This document shows, piece after piece, positions 35,699 to 45,006 of a stretch of 64,000 bases of DNA. Position 1 is the first letter of the stretch. Every line of letters starts with the position of its first letter. The position numbers were made by a program, and so were the translations under genes. The notes below the pieces were generated by a model. It ran no database searches. It was not told the origin of the DNA and saw nothing but the letters and a program-made list of their open reading frames with translations. Origin of the DNA: Vreelandella halophila (GTDB taxonomy: Bacteria > Pseudomonadota > Gammaproteobacteria > Pseudomonadales > Oleiphilaceae); assembly GCF_009856365.1 (NCBI RefSeq), contig NZ_WMEX01000006.1:124001-188000 (forward strand). The letters are read 5' to 3'.

Positions 35699-36331
35699 TT
35701 ACTGCTGGGGCACATCAATCGAAAGATCAAAGCCGCCCCCGGCCCTGGGGGTCAGCTTGACCGGCCCTTCATCAATTCCCCTGGGCAGATCAATGGCGCC
35801 CACGCCCGGCGGATTGTTGCCCATTGAGAAGTTCAGGGTGTCACCATCAAAACTGAGACCAAGCTGACCGTTTTCATAGCTGCGAGTGAAGGGGCCCTCG
35901 GGGATATCCGGGGTGCCGTAACCTGGAATCACCGGCTGCGGCAGGCTGGTATCGATCTGGGGCTGCAACCCCTGAAGCTGGTCCGCGGGGGAAGTCAGCG
36001 CCTGGCGGATGAACTCCTGCTCCGCAAAGTTCTGGGCCTGCTCAAGGCTTTCCATACGGTGGCGCTGCATGTCCATCACGGTCTGCGTTTCGTCTGCCTC
36101 GGTGCGGATGGGTTCGCCAGGGCGGACCAGTGCCCGGATGGCTCGTGCCCGGGTCTCCTCAATAGTACGCGTCTGGCGATCACGGCGGGGAGAGACCACA
36201 ATGGCGGAGTCCTGAATGTAGGTTTCAACCATTTCATCCTGGGACAGGCTGCGTACACCATCTGCGAGCGCACTGCCGGCCATCAGCCCTGCACCCAGTG
36301 CGGTAACGGTAAGAATTGGTCTCAAAGCCAT
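35699..36331 (-). CDS. Exported protein of unknown function
   Basis: The 210-residue product has a signal peptide (AGLMAGSALA) and a mature part with an Arg/Glu-rich helical section (ETRARAIRALVRPG), a Gln-rich middle and a Gly/Pro-rich C-terminus ending in a predicted beta segment. No known family was recognised. It converges on the double PLP gene with a 14-base gap and is divergent from the DUF58 gene. It may belong functionally with the FilA-like protein, but only proximity suggests this. Confidence 0.65.
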   Translation of the reverse strand: MALRPILTVTALGAGLMAGSALADGVRSLSQDEMVETYIQDSAIVVSPRRDRQTRTIEETRARAIRALVRPGEPIRTEADETQTVMDMQRHRMESLEQAQNFAEQEFIRQALTSPADQLQGLQPQIDTSLPQPVIPGYGTPDIPEGPFTRSYENGQLGLSFDGDTLNFSMGNNPPGVGAIDLPRGIDEGPVKLTPRAGGGFDLSIDVPQQ

Positions 36332-36354
36332 GGTCGTATGCCCCTGCTCGTAAG

Positions 36355-36412
36355 CTGATTGTTCACCAATCAGTATTTGATGTTTGACAGCTTATTGCAA
36401 TAGTGATTAGTG
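36355..36412 (+). promoter_or_regulatory. Divergent promoter region with palindrome and -35 consensus
   Basis: In the 122-base divergent gap, CTGATTG-TTCAC-CAATCAG (36355-36373) is a 7-bp inverted repeat. A perfect -35 hexamer TTGACA follows at 36384-36389, with only weak -10 candidates around 36401-36412, reading toward the DUF58 gene. The palindrome could be an operator for one or both flanking genes. Confidence 0.4.
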
Positions 36413-36453
36413 CCTAACCGTGAGTGTCTGTTAACAGCCGTGACAGGGGTCAA

Positions 36454-37425
36454 ATGCCCGGTAAGATTGTGAAACGTCCCTGGCGCCGGTGGGTGAACCG
36501 GCGGATCCCCCGTGCGGATGACTACCGCCCGGGCCGGCGTAACATCTTTGTGCTTCCCACCCGGGAGGGGCTGATGTTCACCGGGGTGCTGGTGATTTCG
36601 CTGCTGACCGGTATCAATTACCAGAACAGCCTGATCTACCTGTTCACCTTCATTCTGGGGGCGCTGTTCTACGGCACCATCTTCCAGACCTATCGCAATC
36701 TTGAGGGGCTTCACCTGAGTCTGGTGCGCGCGGGTGAATCGCAGGCTGGTGAACGCCTGCCCATGGCGATACGCATCCGGGATGAGGAGCACCGCCCCCG
36801 GGCAGCGCTGCGGCTGAGGATCGACGATGACGAACCGGTCACGGTCAGCCTTGAGGCCGGTGAGGGGCAGGTGGTGCCGCTGCCGGTACCGACGCGTCGG
36901 CGTGGGCCGCTGAAGCTGCCGTCGATCCGGCTGGAAACGGATTTCCCATTCGGGCTCATCCGCGCCTGGACCTGGTTCCGTCCGGCCTCACGGGGCCTGG
37001 TGACACCGCGGCCTGTAACGCCTCCGCCATTCGAAGCCTCCCCTGATGCCGAGGGCGACGAGGGGGAAGTCACTCTGAATGCGGAGCCCGGGGGTTCGGA
37101 CATCCGGCTCAGGCCCTATCGTCTGGGGGATGCACTGCGCCGCATCAGCTGGAAGCGCTTTGCACGCAGCGGGCATCTGGTGGTGATGGACTGGGATACG
37201 CCGCCGGCGGACCCGCGCTGGCTGGACTGGGAGCAGTTCCCGGGGGCGGACACGGAGCTGCGCCTGAGTTATCTGGCCTGGCATGTCGGGCGGCTCAGTG
37301 AGCAGGGGCAGCCCTTTGGCCTGAGGCTGCCGGACCAGACCATTGAGCCGGATACCGGTGACCAGCATGAACGGGCCTGTCTGAACCGTCTCGGGGCCTT
37401 TGGGTTCGGGGAGATGCCGACATGA
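36454..37425 (+). CDS. DUF58 domain-containing membrane protein
   Basis: The 323-residue protein (ATG at 36454 with AGGGG four bases upstream; a GTG at 36424 is possible) has two membrane helices near residues 35-75 and a cytosolic DUF58 domain with the conserved region GGSDIRLRPYRLGDALRRISWKR split across the motif. DUF58 proteins are usually encoded with MoxR ATPases and TgpA. Here it overlaps tgpA by four bases (ATGA), but no moxR precedes it; a MoxR gene lies 30 kb away at 5556. Confidence 0.88.
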   Translation: MPGKIVKRPWRRWVNRRIPRADDYRPGRRNIFVLPTREGLMFTGVLVISLLTGINYQNSLIYLFTFILGALFYGTIFQTYRNLEGLHLSLVRAGESQAGERLPMAIRIRDEEHRPRAALRLRIDDDEPVTVSLEAGEGQVVPLPVPTRRRGPLKLPSIRLETDFPFGLIRAWTWFRPASRGLVTPRPVTPPPFEASPDAEGDEGEVTLNAEPGGSDIRLRPYRLGDALRRISWKRFARSGHLVVMDWDTPPADPRWLDWEQFPGADTELRLSYLAWHVGRLSEQGQPFGLRLPDQTIEPDTGDQHERACLNRLGAFGFGEMPT

Positions 37426-39437
37426 ACCGCCATCACCTTGATCCATGGGTGGCCGCCTTCGGCCTGATCCTTCTGGCCCAGGTTCAGCGCCTCCCGCTGT
37501 GGCTCTCGCTGGGCGCCTGCCTGGCGGTGGTGTCCGGCTGGTTGCTCCAGCGCCACCGGAAGCGTGGCCTGCGCCCACTGTGGCTCGGTGTTCTGGCGGT
37601 GCTCAGCGCCGCGGCTTTCTGGGCTTACTACCGGGGCCAGTTCACGGTCGATACCGCCGCCTCTTTCCTGGTCCTGACGGTGGCGCTCAAATGGCTGGAG
37701 CTGGGGCGCCGCCGGGATCTGTTCATCCTGTTTTTCATCCAGTGCTATCTGGCAGTGGTCACGCTGCTTTTCCACCAGTCCATGCTCTGGACGGGCGGGC
37801 TTCTGGCCAGCCTGTTTCTGCTGTTTACCGGTCTGCAGATGGCGCTTGGCGGTCGTGCTCAGGGTATGGGCGTTGAGGCGATGAAGCGTTCGGCACTGGT
37901 GTTCGTGAAGATGCTGCCCGTGGTCATTGTACTGTTCATCTTCTTTCCCCGGATCGGGCCATTGTGGAGTGTGCCGCTGGTTTCGGAGCAGGGCACGACA
38001 GGGCTGAGCGACACCATGGAGCCCGGGGCCATCACCAGCCTGGCGCAGAATGATGACCCGGCGTTCCGGGTGACCTTTGGCGGGGATACGCCTGATCCGG
38101 GGCAGCGCTACTGGCAGGCGCTGGTGCTCGACCGCTTCGATGGCAGACGCTGGGACAGGCGCAGTCTGAATGACAGGGAGGGAATCTCGCGGGTGCCTGA
38201 GGATGCCTCAGCCGGCGAGCTGGCGGATGACGAATACGAGGTGATGCTTGAACCCCACGGCCGGCGCTGGGGCTTCGCGCTGGCGGATTCGGTGCCGGCA
38301 TCCGCCAATGTGAGCCTCAACCGCAATGGCATGGTGCGTTTCGAACGCAGCGTGGATACCCGGCGGCGTTACCGCATGCAGTACGAACAGCCAACAGAGG
38401 CGCGGCGCCTGTCGGATGCCGAGCGACGGTTCTACACCCGGCTTCCCGGAGGCACCAATGAGCGGACGCGGGGATGGGTGGCTCAGCAACGGCGTGAGGT
38501 TGAGGGCAGGCGGGCCTTGATTCGGCACTTGATGGAGCACTTCAACCAGAAGCCGTTCCATTACACGCTGCAGCCGGAAGCGCTCGGCAATGCGGACACA
38601 GTGGACGCGCTGATGTTCGAGACTCGGGAGGGGTTCTGTGAGCATTACGCCAGTGCGCTGGCATTCATGCTGCGCTCGGCGGATATTCCGGCGCGGATCG
38701 TTACGGGGTATCTGGGTGGCGAGGCGGGCGTCGATAACGAATACCTGATCGTGCGCCAGTATGACGCCCACGCCTGGGTGCAGGCCTGGCTGCGGGGCCG
38801 AGGCTGGGTACGGCTTGATCCCACGGCCATGATCGCGCCCGAGCGCATCGAGAGCGGGTTGCGCGAGGCCATGCAGGATCAGGGCGGGTTCCTGTCGGAT
38901 GATCCCTTCTCCATGAACCGGTACGCGGATGTGGGCTGGGTCAACTGGATGCGCCTGCGCCTCGATGCCGCCAACTACTACTGGCAGCGCTGGGTGGTGG
39001 GCTACGAAGGCCAGACCCAGCTTTCACTGCTGGGGCGGCTGCCCGGTGATATTGACCGGCGTATGCTGGGCGTGATCACGGCCGTGCTTGTTGCGGCCCT
39101 GATCCTGGCCGGCGTCGGCATCTCCCTTCTGCGCGCCCGCCGCCGGCACTTCCGCGATCCCTGGTACCGCCTGTATGATCAGTGGTGCCGATGGCTTGAG
39201 CGTCAGGGGGTAGGTGCCGGCCGGAGCGATACCCTGGCCGCGCAGGTGTCGGCGGCTGGGCGGCGTTTTCCTGCGCTGGCCCCCGACATCCGGGCTCTGG
39301 GCCTGCTTCTGGAACGGGCATTCTACGATCCGGGGCAGCCCGACCAGCAGGCGCTCGCGCAGGCGCGCCGCCTTATGAACGCAATCCGAAAACGGAAATC
39401 CCATGGCCGATCCGGAAACACAGCCACTGCAGAGTGA
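37422..39437 (+). CDS. tgpA: Transglutaminase-like membrane protein TgpA
   Basis: The 671-residue protein has an N-terminal multi-helix membrane region (DUF3488), a periplasmic transglutaminase-core domain with the triad C406 (GFCEHYAS), H450 (DAHAWVQAW) and D466 (LDPTAM), another membrane helix near 550-575 and a C-terminal DUF4129-like region. TgpA is reported essential in P. aeruginosa, probably acting at the cell envelope. It is coupled to the DUF58 gene by ATGA, and its end overlaps holB by 35 bases. Confidence 0.92.
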   Translation: MNRHHLDPWVAAFGLILLAQVQRLPLWLSLGACLAVVSGWLLQRHRKRGLRPLWLGVLAVLSAAAFWAYYRGQFTVDTAASFLVLTVALKWLELGRRRDLFILFFIQCYLAVVTLLFHQSMLWTGGLLASLFLLFTGLQMALGGRAQGMGVEAMKRSALVFVKMLPVVIVLFIFFPRIGPLWSVPLVSEQGTTGLSDTMEPGAITSLAQNDDPAFRVTFGGDTPDPGQRYWQALVLDRFDGRRWDRRSLNDREGISRVPEDASAGELADDEYEVMLEPHGRRWGFALADSVPASANVSLNRNGMVRFERSVDTRRRYRMQYEQPTEARRLSDAERRFYTRLPGGTNERTRGWVAQQRREVEGRRALIRHLMEHFNQKPFHYTLQPEALGNADTVDALMFETREGFCEHYASALAFMLRSADIPARIVTGYLGGEAGVDNEYLIVRQYDAHAWVQAWLRGRGWVRLDPTAMIAPERIESGLREAMQDQGGFLSDDPFSMNRYADVGWVNWMRLRLDAANYYWQRWVVGYEGQTQLSLLGRLPGDIDRRMLGVITAVLVAALILAGVGISLLRARRRHFRDPWYRLYDQWCRWLERQGVGAGRSDTLAAQVSAAGRRFPALAPDIRALGLLLERAFYDPGQPDQQALAQARRLMNAIRKRKSHGRSGNTATAE

Positions 39438-40449
39438 CTCCTTCGCTCCCTGGCCCTGGCAGTCCGAGGTGCATCAGCAGCTTTCACAGCGTCTGAAGGA
39501 AGGACGCTTCCCGCATGCGCTGATGCTGTTGGGCCCGGCGGGCGTGGGGAAACGCCAGCTCGCCGTAGCGCTGGCGTCACTGTTGCTGTGCGAGGCGCCG
39601 GTCAACGCGGGCAAGGGTATGACCGCCTGTGGCGAGTGCAAGCAGTGCCGCCTGTTGGGTGGTGAGGGGCACCCGGATGCGCGCCGGCTCATGCCCACGG
39701 ACCAGTCCCGCTATATCCGCATCCACCAGGTGCGGGCACTGGGTGGTTTCGTGATGGAGAGCCCTCAGGTGGCGCAGCGGAAAGTGGCGGTGATTGAACG
39801 TGCGGATCAGCTTAACCTCAATGCTGCCAACGCGCTGCTCAAGACTCTGGAGGAACCCCCCGCCGATACCTTCCTGCTGGTTCTCCAGCGCGAAGGCCAA
39901 CCGGTGCTGCCCACCATCCGTTCCCGCTGCCAGATCCTGCGGGTTGAGGCGCCCGGGACCGTCGAGGCAAAAACGTGGCTGGCGCAGCGGCGTGATGAGG
40001 ATGGGGCGGCTCTGGATCAAGCCCTGCGATGGGCCGGTGGCGCCCCGCTGGAGGCGCTGCGGCTGCTGGAGGCCGACAGACCCGGGCAGCGGGCCCAGTG
40101 CCTGAAGGCCCTGCAGCAGGCGCTTAAATCTGAGATCACCATGTCCGAGGCGGTGAAGCCCTTCCTCGCCATGCCTCTGACCGAGGCGCTGGACCTGCTC
40201 CAGGGCTGGGCACTGGACCTGGCCCGGGCCGGGGCGGATCCGGGGGCCATTGCGGACAGCGAGGCGGCGCCGATGCTGAGGTTCCTGGCTGGGCGCCGGC
40301 ATCCGGCGGAGCTGACCACCCTCCACGAAGCCATCATGGAGGTCCGGCGCGGGCTGGATTACAACGTCAATTCCGAGCTGGAACTGATCGGTGTGCTGGA
40401 ACGGTGGCGGCAGCTGATGCGCCGGCCGGGGGTGGCAAATCCGGCGTGA
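39403..40449 (+). CDS. holB: DNA polymerase III subunit delta prime
   Basis: The 348-residue clamp-loader subunit has the AAA+ region FPHALMLLGPAGVGKRQLA, a zinc-binding cluster with CGECKQC, and the SRC motif in IRSRCQILRV, followed by the delta-prime C-terminal domain. It is part of the complex that loads the beta clamp. The start overlaps tgpA; pilZ follows, the common holB-pilZ order. Confidence 0.92.
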   Translation: MADPETQPLQSDSFAPWPWQSEVHQQLSQRLKEGRFPHALMLLGPAGVGKRQLAVALASLLLCEAPVNAGKGMTACGECKQCRLLGGEGHPDARRLMPTDQSRYIRIHQVRALGGFVMESPQVAQRKVAVIERADQLNLNAANALLKTLEEPPADTFLLVLQREGQPVLPTIRSRCQILRVEAPGTVEAKTWLAQRRDEDGAALDQALRWAGGAPLEALRLLEADRPGQRAQCLKALQQALKSEITMSEAVKPFLAMPLTEALDLLQGWALDLARAGADPGAIADSEAAPMLRFLAGRRHPAELTTLHEAIMEVRRGLDYNVNSELELIGVLERWRQLMRRPGVANPA

Positions 40450-40496
40450 ACGGCTAGACTGGCGAAAAGCGCAAACGGCAAGCAGACGGGAGAATC

Positions 40497-40847
40497 ATGG
40501 GGCCTGGAATCGGCGCACGCAGCGGTATCATGACGCTGACCATCAAGGACAAGGCGGTGCTCTACGCCGCGTATATGCCCTTTGTCCGCAATGGTGGCCT
40601 CTTTATTCCGACCCAGAAGAATTACCGTATGGGCGACGAGGTTTTTCTGCTGCTCAACCTGATGGATGAGCCGGAAAAGATTCCGGTCGCCGGTAAGGTC
40701 GTCTGGGTTACCCCGAAAGGGGCTCAGGGAAACCGCGCCGCTGGTGTCGGTGTCCAGTTCAATGGGGACGACGAGACCGCGCGTACCAAGATTGAAGCCT
40801 ACCTGGCCGGCTCCCTGAATTCGGACCGGCCAACCCATACCATGTAA
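40497..40847 (+). CDS. pilZ: Type IV pilus assembly protein PilZ
   Basis: The 116-residue PilZ-domain protein matches the pilus PilZ in length and sequence (YAAYMPFVRNGGLFIPT, then GDEVFLLLNLMDEPEKIPVAGKVVWVTP). The canonical RxxxR c-di-GMP motif is not apparent, as in the Pseudomonas PilZ that binds PilB/FimX instead. With fimV later in the window, it indicates that the organism has type IV pili. GGGAG precedes the ATG. Confidence 0.93.
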   Translation: MGPGIGARSGIMTLTIKDKAVLYAAYMPFVRNGGLFIPTQKNYRMGDEVFLLLNLMDEPEKIPVAGKVVWVTPKGAQGNRAAGVGVQFNGDDETARTKIEAYLAGSLNSDRPTHTM

Positions 40848-40849
40848 TC

Positions 40850-41734
40850 ATGCCCAACACTGAACCGGAGCAGCTGACACTGGACGTCCCCGCAGGCACT
40901 CTGGGTGCGCTTGCCTGGGGCGATACCTCCTCACCCCTGGTCATCGCCTTCCATGGCTGGCTTGATAACGCTGCCAGTTTCAACCGCCTGGGGCCGGCTC
41001 TCGCCGACGACTACCGGGTGGTGGCAGTGGATCTTCCAGGCCATGGTTTTTCCTATCACAGACCGCCGGGGGCAAGTTACGAGCTGCTCGACTATGTGCG
41101 GGACCTGGCGCCCCTGTTTGACCGGGAAGCGTCGCAGGGAGCCGTTCTGCTCGGCCATTCACTGGGTGGAATCGTGGCGAGCCTGCTCAGTGTGGCGGTG
41201 CCGGAACGGGTGAGGGCGTTGATGCTGGTGGACAGCCTGGGGCCGCTTACCGGCGACGCCGAATCCTTCCCGGACCAGCTCAAGCAGGCCATTGACCGCG
41301 TGCGCCAGGGCAGCCGCGGTCAGCCGCCCCGTTATGCGGACGTTGAGGAAGCCATCGTCGCGCGCATGAAGGGTCGCATCCCGCTGTCCCGTGTCGCCGC
41401 TGAATGCATTGTGCCAAGAAGTCTCCAGCAGGATCAGCAGGGCTGGCGGTGGGGAACGGATGCAAGGCTGCGCTATCCGTCCATGCACCGGTTGGAAGAG
41501 GATGAGGTTGAAGCCTACCTGGCGGCCATTGCCGCACCCACACTGCTTATAAGAGCCAATCGGGGCATGGCCGCCTTCAAGCCGGAATGGATCGAGGGCC
41601 GTCTGCCCAGGCTGTCTGACGCTGAGGTGATCGATGTGGAGGGAAGCCATCACTGTCATCTGGATGGAGACGTTGGCGGGCTGGCCGAGGGCTGCCTGGG
41701 CTGGCTGGGCCGCATCCGGTCTGCGCCCTTGTAA
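40850..41734 (+). CDS. Alpha/beta hydrolase
   Basis: The 294-residue protein has the hydrolase-fold pattern: an HGW oxyanion motif (AFHGWLDNAASF), the nucleophile elbow GHSLGG with S104, and a late His in EGSHHCHLDG. No signal peptide. The substrate cannot be inferred. It begins two bases after the pilZ stop, so it is co-transcribed with holB-pilZ. Confidence 0.85.
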   Translation: MPNTEPEQLTLDVPAGTLGALAWGDTSSPLVIAFHGWLDNAASFNRLGPALADDYRVVAVDLPGHGFSYHRPPGASYELLDYVRDLAPLFDREASQGAVLLGHSLGGIVASLLSVAVPERVRALMLVDSLGPLTGDAESFPDQLKQAIDRVRQGSRGQPPRYADVEEAIVARMKGRIPLSRVAAECIVPRSLQQDQQGWRWGTDARLRYPSMHRLEEDEVEAYLAAIAAPTLLIRANRGMAAFKPEWIEGRLPRLSDAEVIDVEGSHHCHLDGDVGGLAEGCLGWLGRIRSAPL

Positions 41735-41791
41735 TGATTACCGGCCGAGCCCATTGTCATTCAAGGGATTTGAATCCGAAGGGAGCAGGCG

Positions 41792-42934
41792 ATGAATGAA
41801 CCACAGACCGTGGCACTGGTGCTCGGCAGTGGTGGTGCCCGGGGGTACGCTCACATTGGCGTGATTGAGGTGCTCAGGGAGCAGGGCTACAACATCGTGG
41901 CCATTTCCGGTGCCAGTATGGGAGCGCTCATTGGCGGCATGTACGCCGCCGGTAAGCTGCAGGCCTATAAGGACTGGGTCACCGGGCTTGATCAGCTGCA
42001 GCTGCTGCGCCTTCTCGACTTTTCCCTGGGGTCACCCGGTGCGATCCGCGGCGAAAAGGTTTTCGGCGTGGTGCAGGAAATGCTTGGCGATCTGCGCATT
42101 GAGGACCTGCAGATTCCCTTCACGGCAGTGGCGACGGACCTGCTGGCGCACCAGGAGGTGTGGTTTCAGGAAGGGCCGCTCCATCAGGCGGTGCGGGCCT
42201 CCACGGCGATCCCCAGTGTGATCACGCCGGTGATGCTGCATGGCCGGGTGCTGGTGGATGGCGGGCTGCTCAACCCCCTGCCGATCATTCCCACGGTGGC
42301 CTCCCATGCGGATCTGATCATGGCCGTGAACCTGAGTGGCAACGACAAGCGCTATGCCAACCTGCCACCGCTGGAGGAATGGGCCTCCCGCGAGCGCAAG
42401 CAGCATGAAGCGGCCGCCGAGGCTGCGGCACAGGCGGCAGCCGACGAGGAAGTGGATCCAGCGGAAGAAGCCGACGCCTCGCCGGATGAGTGGCTGGACA
42501 GGCTCAAACAGCGTGCGGCCCGTTGGTTTGACTGGGACGGCCAGGACAGCGCGGCACGGCGCCGTGGCCGGGCCAGTAGCGAGGAACAGGCGCTGGCGGA
42601 GGCCCAGAAGCGCCATGCGCGCGAAAAGGCGGCGGGAAAGGGAAGCGAGGGCGACGATGCGCGCTCGGTGAGCCTGCAGGAGCTGGGGCTCGGCAAGTTT
42701 GATGTCATGAACCTGGCGATCGAGACCATGCAGGACTCGCTGACCCGTTACAAGATCGCCGGCTATCCGCCGGATATCCTGATCAACTTCCCCAAGCATG
42801 TATGCCGCTCGTTCGATTACCATCGTGCCCCGGAGCTGATCCAGCTGGGGCGGATGCTTGCGGAGGATGCCCTTGAGGACCATCGCAATGCGGGTACGGG
42901 GGAGCCGCGGATCCCGGGAATGAACCGCCAATAG
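41792..42934 (+). CDS. Patatin-like phospholipase, RssA-type, with a charged insertion
   Basis: The 380-residue protein has the patatin motifs of the RssA group: GSGGARGYAHIG, the GASMG elbow with S42, and the catalytic D156 in VDGG. Roughly residues 195-290 form an Ala/Glu/Arg-rich insertion (ASRERKQHEAAAEAAAQ) that makes the protein longer than the ~300-residue RssA; the conserved C-terminal part resumes near DVMNLAIETMQDS. It is probably cytosolic. It is the second patatin protein in the window. Confidence 0.86.
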   Translation: MNEPQTVALVLGSGGARGYAHIGVIEVLREQGYNIVAISGASMGALIGGMYAAGKLQAYKDWVTGLDQLQLLRLLDFSLGSPGAIRGEKVFGVVQEMLGDLRIEDLQIPFTAVATDLLAHQEVWFQEGPLHQAVRASTAIPSVITPVMLHGRVLVDGGLLNPLPIIPTVASHADLIMAVNLSGNDKRYANLPPLEEWASRERKQHEAAAEAAAQAAADEEVDPAEEADASPDEWLDRLKQRAARWFDWDGQDSAARRRGRASSEEQALAEAQKRHAREKAAGKGSEGDDARSVSLQELGLGKFDVMNLAIETMQDSLTRYKIAGYPPDILINFPKHVCRSFDYHRAPELIQLGRMLAEDALEDHRNAGTGEPRIPGMNRQ

Positions 42935-42978
42935 CTGGTACAATCGTGGCTTTTACGGGATGACTCCGGGAGTACTGG

Positions 42979-43890
42979 GTGAGCACCGAAGCCATTGAAC
43001 AACTCCAGACCGTGCGCGACTGGCTGCGTTACGCGGTGTCACGGTTCACGCAGGCCGGCGTCTGGTGCGGCCACGGCACCGACAGCCACTGGGATGACGC
43101 GGTACAGCTGCTGATGCAGACCCTGCATCTGCCCATGGACAATAACGTGCCCTTCCTGGATGCCCGTCTGACCCTCTCTGAACGGGAACAGGTGCTTGAG
43201 CGCATCGAACGTCGCGCCCGGGACCGTGTTCCGGTTCCGTATATAACAGGCGAAGCCTTTTTCATGGGGCTGCAGTTCCATGTTGACGAACGGGCCCTGA
43301 TCCCGCGCTCGCCCATTGGCGAATTCCTGGCCACGGAAGGTGAGCCCTGGCTGGCGGGTCGGCCGGTTGAACGGATTCTGGACCTGTGCGCTGGCAGTGG
43401 CTGTATTGGAATCGCGGCGGCCCATGTGTTCCCGGCGGCCCAGGTGGATCTGGGTGAGGTGTCCCCCGGAGCCGTTGAGGTGGCGGAACAGAACATCCGG
43501 CGCCATGGCCTGGAAGGGCAGGTGCGCGCGGTGACCTCGGACCTGTTCGAGAAGCTGGATGGCCCCTATGACCTGATTCTGGCGAACCCGCCGTACGTGG
43601 ATGCCAGGGATATGGCGACGCTGCCACCGGAATACCGCCATGAACCGGAGCTGGGACTTGCGGCCGGAGAAGACGGCCTGGAGCTGATGGGCCGGATCCT
43701 GAGGGAAGCACCGGCGTATCTCTCGGAAGATGGGCTGCTGGTTGGGGAAGTCGGCAACAGCCAGCCGGCGCTGGAGGCGGCTTTCCCCAGCGTTCCCTTC
43801 ACCTGGCTTGAAATGGAAAACGGCGGTCACGGGGTCTTCGTGGTCGACGCGCAAACACTGGCGCAGGCGGCGCCCCTGATGAACGGATAG
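42979..43890 (+). CDS. prmB: Ribosomal protein L3 N5-glutamine methyltransferase
   Basis: The 303-residue enzyme has an N-terminal helical substrate domain and a Rossmann methyltransferase domain with the SAM motif [16 protein letters not shown] and the catalytic NPPYVD. The NPPY motif marks Gln/Asn methylases, and the length and next-door aroC fit PrmB rather than PrmC. GTG start; a TACAAT -10-like hexamer lies at 42939-42944. aroC begins six bases after its stop. Confidence 0.93.
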   Translation: MSTEAIEQLQTVRDWLRYAVSRFTQAGVWCGHGTDSHWDDAVQLLMQTLHLPMDNNVPFLDARLTLSEREQVLERIERRARDRVPVPYITGEAFFMGLQFHVDERALIPRSPIGEFLATEGEPWLAGRPVERILDLCAGSGCIGIAAAHVFPAAQVDLGEVSPGAVEVAEQNIRRHGLEGQVRAVTSDLFEKLDGPYDLILANPPYVDARDMATLPPEYRHEPELGLAAGEDGLELMGRILREAPAYLSEDGLLVGEVGNSQPALEAAFPSVPFTWLEMENGGHGVFVVDAQTLAQAAPLMNG

Positions 43891-43895
43891 AATCC

Positions 43896-45005
43896 ATGTC
43901 TGGTAATTCCTTTGGAACACTCTTCACCGTCTCCACCTTCGGCGAAAGCCACGGGTCCGCTCTGGGCTGCATCGTGGACGGCTGCCCACCGGGCGTGCCG
44001 GTTTCCACCGAGATGATCCAGGCGGAGCTGGACCTCAGGCGCCCTGGAACCTCGCGCCATACCACACAGCGCCGGGAGCCGGATGAGGTCCGGATCCTGT
44101 CCGGGGTGTTCGAAGGGGTGAGCACGGGCGCGCCCATCGGGTTGCTGATCGAGAACACGGACCAACGCTCCAGCGACTACTCGAAGATCAAGGACCAGTT
44201 CCGTCCGGCCCACGCGGATTACACCTACTGGCATAAGTACGGCATCCGTGATTATCGCGGCGGCGGCCGTTCCTCGGCGCGGGAGACCGCCATGCGGGTA
44301 GCGGCCGGCGCCATCGCCCGCGCCTTCCTGAAGGAGAAGGGCATCACCATCCGGGGGTGCATGACCCAGCTCGGGCCCATTGAGCTCGGCATGACCGACT
44401 GGTCCGCTGTGCACGAGAACGCCTTCTTCTGCGCGGAGCCGGAGAAGGTTCCGGAGCTGGAAGCCTTCATGGATAAGCTGCGCAAGGAAGGGGACTCCGT
44501 TGGGGCCCGCATCCGTGTTGAGGCGGACGGCGTTATCCCGGGTCTGGGCGAACCCGTCTTTGACCGGCTGGACGCCGACCTTGCCAAGGCACTGATGAGC
44601 ATCAATGCCGTCAAGGGTGTGGAGATCGGGGCCGGATTCGACAGTGTCAGCCAGAGGGGCACCGAGCACCGGGATGAGATGACGCCGGACGGGTTTCTCT
44701 CCAATAACGCCGGTGGGGTGCTGGGCGGTATCTCGTCCGGGCAGCCGGTGGTGGCGAGCATGGCGTTGAAGCCCACGTCCAGCCTGCGGCTGCCGGGTCA
44801 GGGGATTGATGTGCACGGCAATCCGGTGGAGGTGGTGACCACCGGCCGTCACGACCCCTGCGTCGGCATCCGGGCCACGCCCATCGCGGAGGCCATGATG
44901 GCCATCGTGCTCATGGACCACTACCTGCGCCACCGCGCCCAGAATGCGGACGTGCGGGTGGATACGCCGGACATCGAAAAGGCCCGCCGTCAGCAGGAGG
45001 ACTGA
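43896..45005 (+). CDS. aroC: Chorismate synthase
   Basis: The 369-residue enzyme begins with the family signature ([15 protein letters not shown]) and contains [11 protein letters not shown] and the C-terminal [17 protein letters not shown] motif. It converts EPSP to chorismate using reduced FMN. It is tightly linked to prmB (5-base gap) and to the MFS gene (1 base), an order seen in related gammaproteobacteria. Its product feeds pabB and the trp genes of this window. Confidence 0.97.
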   Translation: MSGNSFGTLFTVSTFGESHGSALGCIVDGCPPGVPVSTEMIQAELDLRRPGTSRHTTQRREPDEVRILSGVFEGVSTGAPIGLLIENTDQRSSDYSKIKDQFRPAHADYTYWHKYGIRDYRGGGRSSARETAMRVAAGAIARAFLKEKGITIRGCMTQLGPIELGMTDWSAVHENAFFCAEPEKVPELEAFMDKLRKEGDSVGARIRVEADGVIPGLGEPVFDRLDADLAKALMSINAVKGVEIGAGFDSVSQRGTEHRDEMTPDGFLSNNAGGVLGGISSGQPVVASMALKPTSSLRLPGQGIDVHGNPVEVVTTGRHDPCVGIRATPIAEAMMAIVLMDHYLRHRAQNADVRVDTPDIEKARRQQED

Positions 45006-45006
45006 T

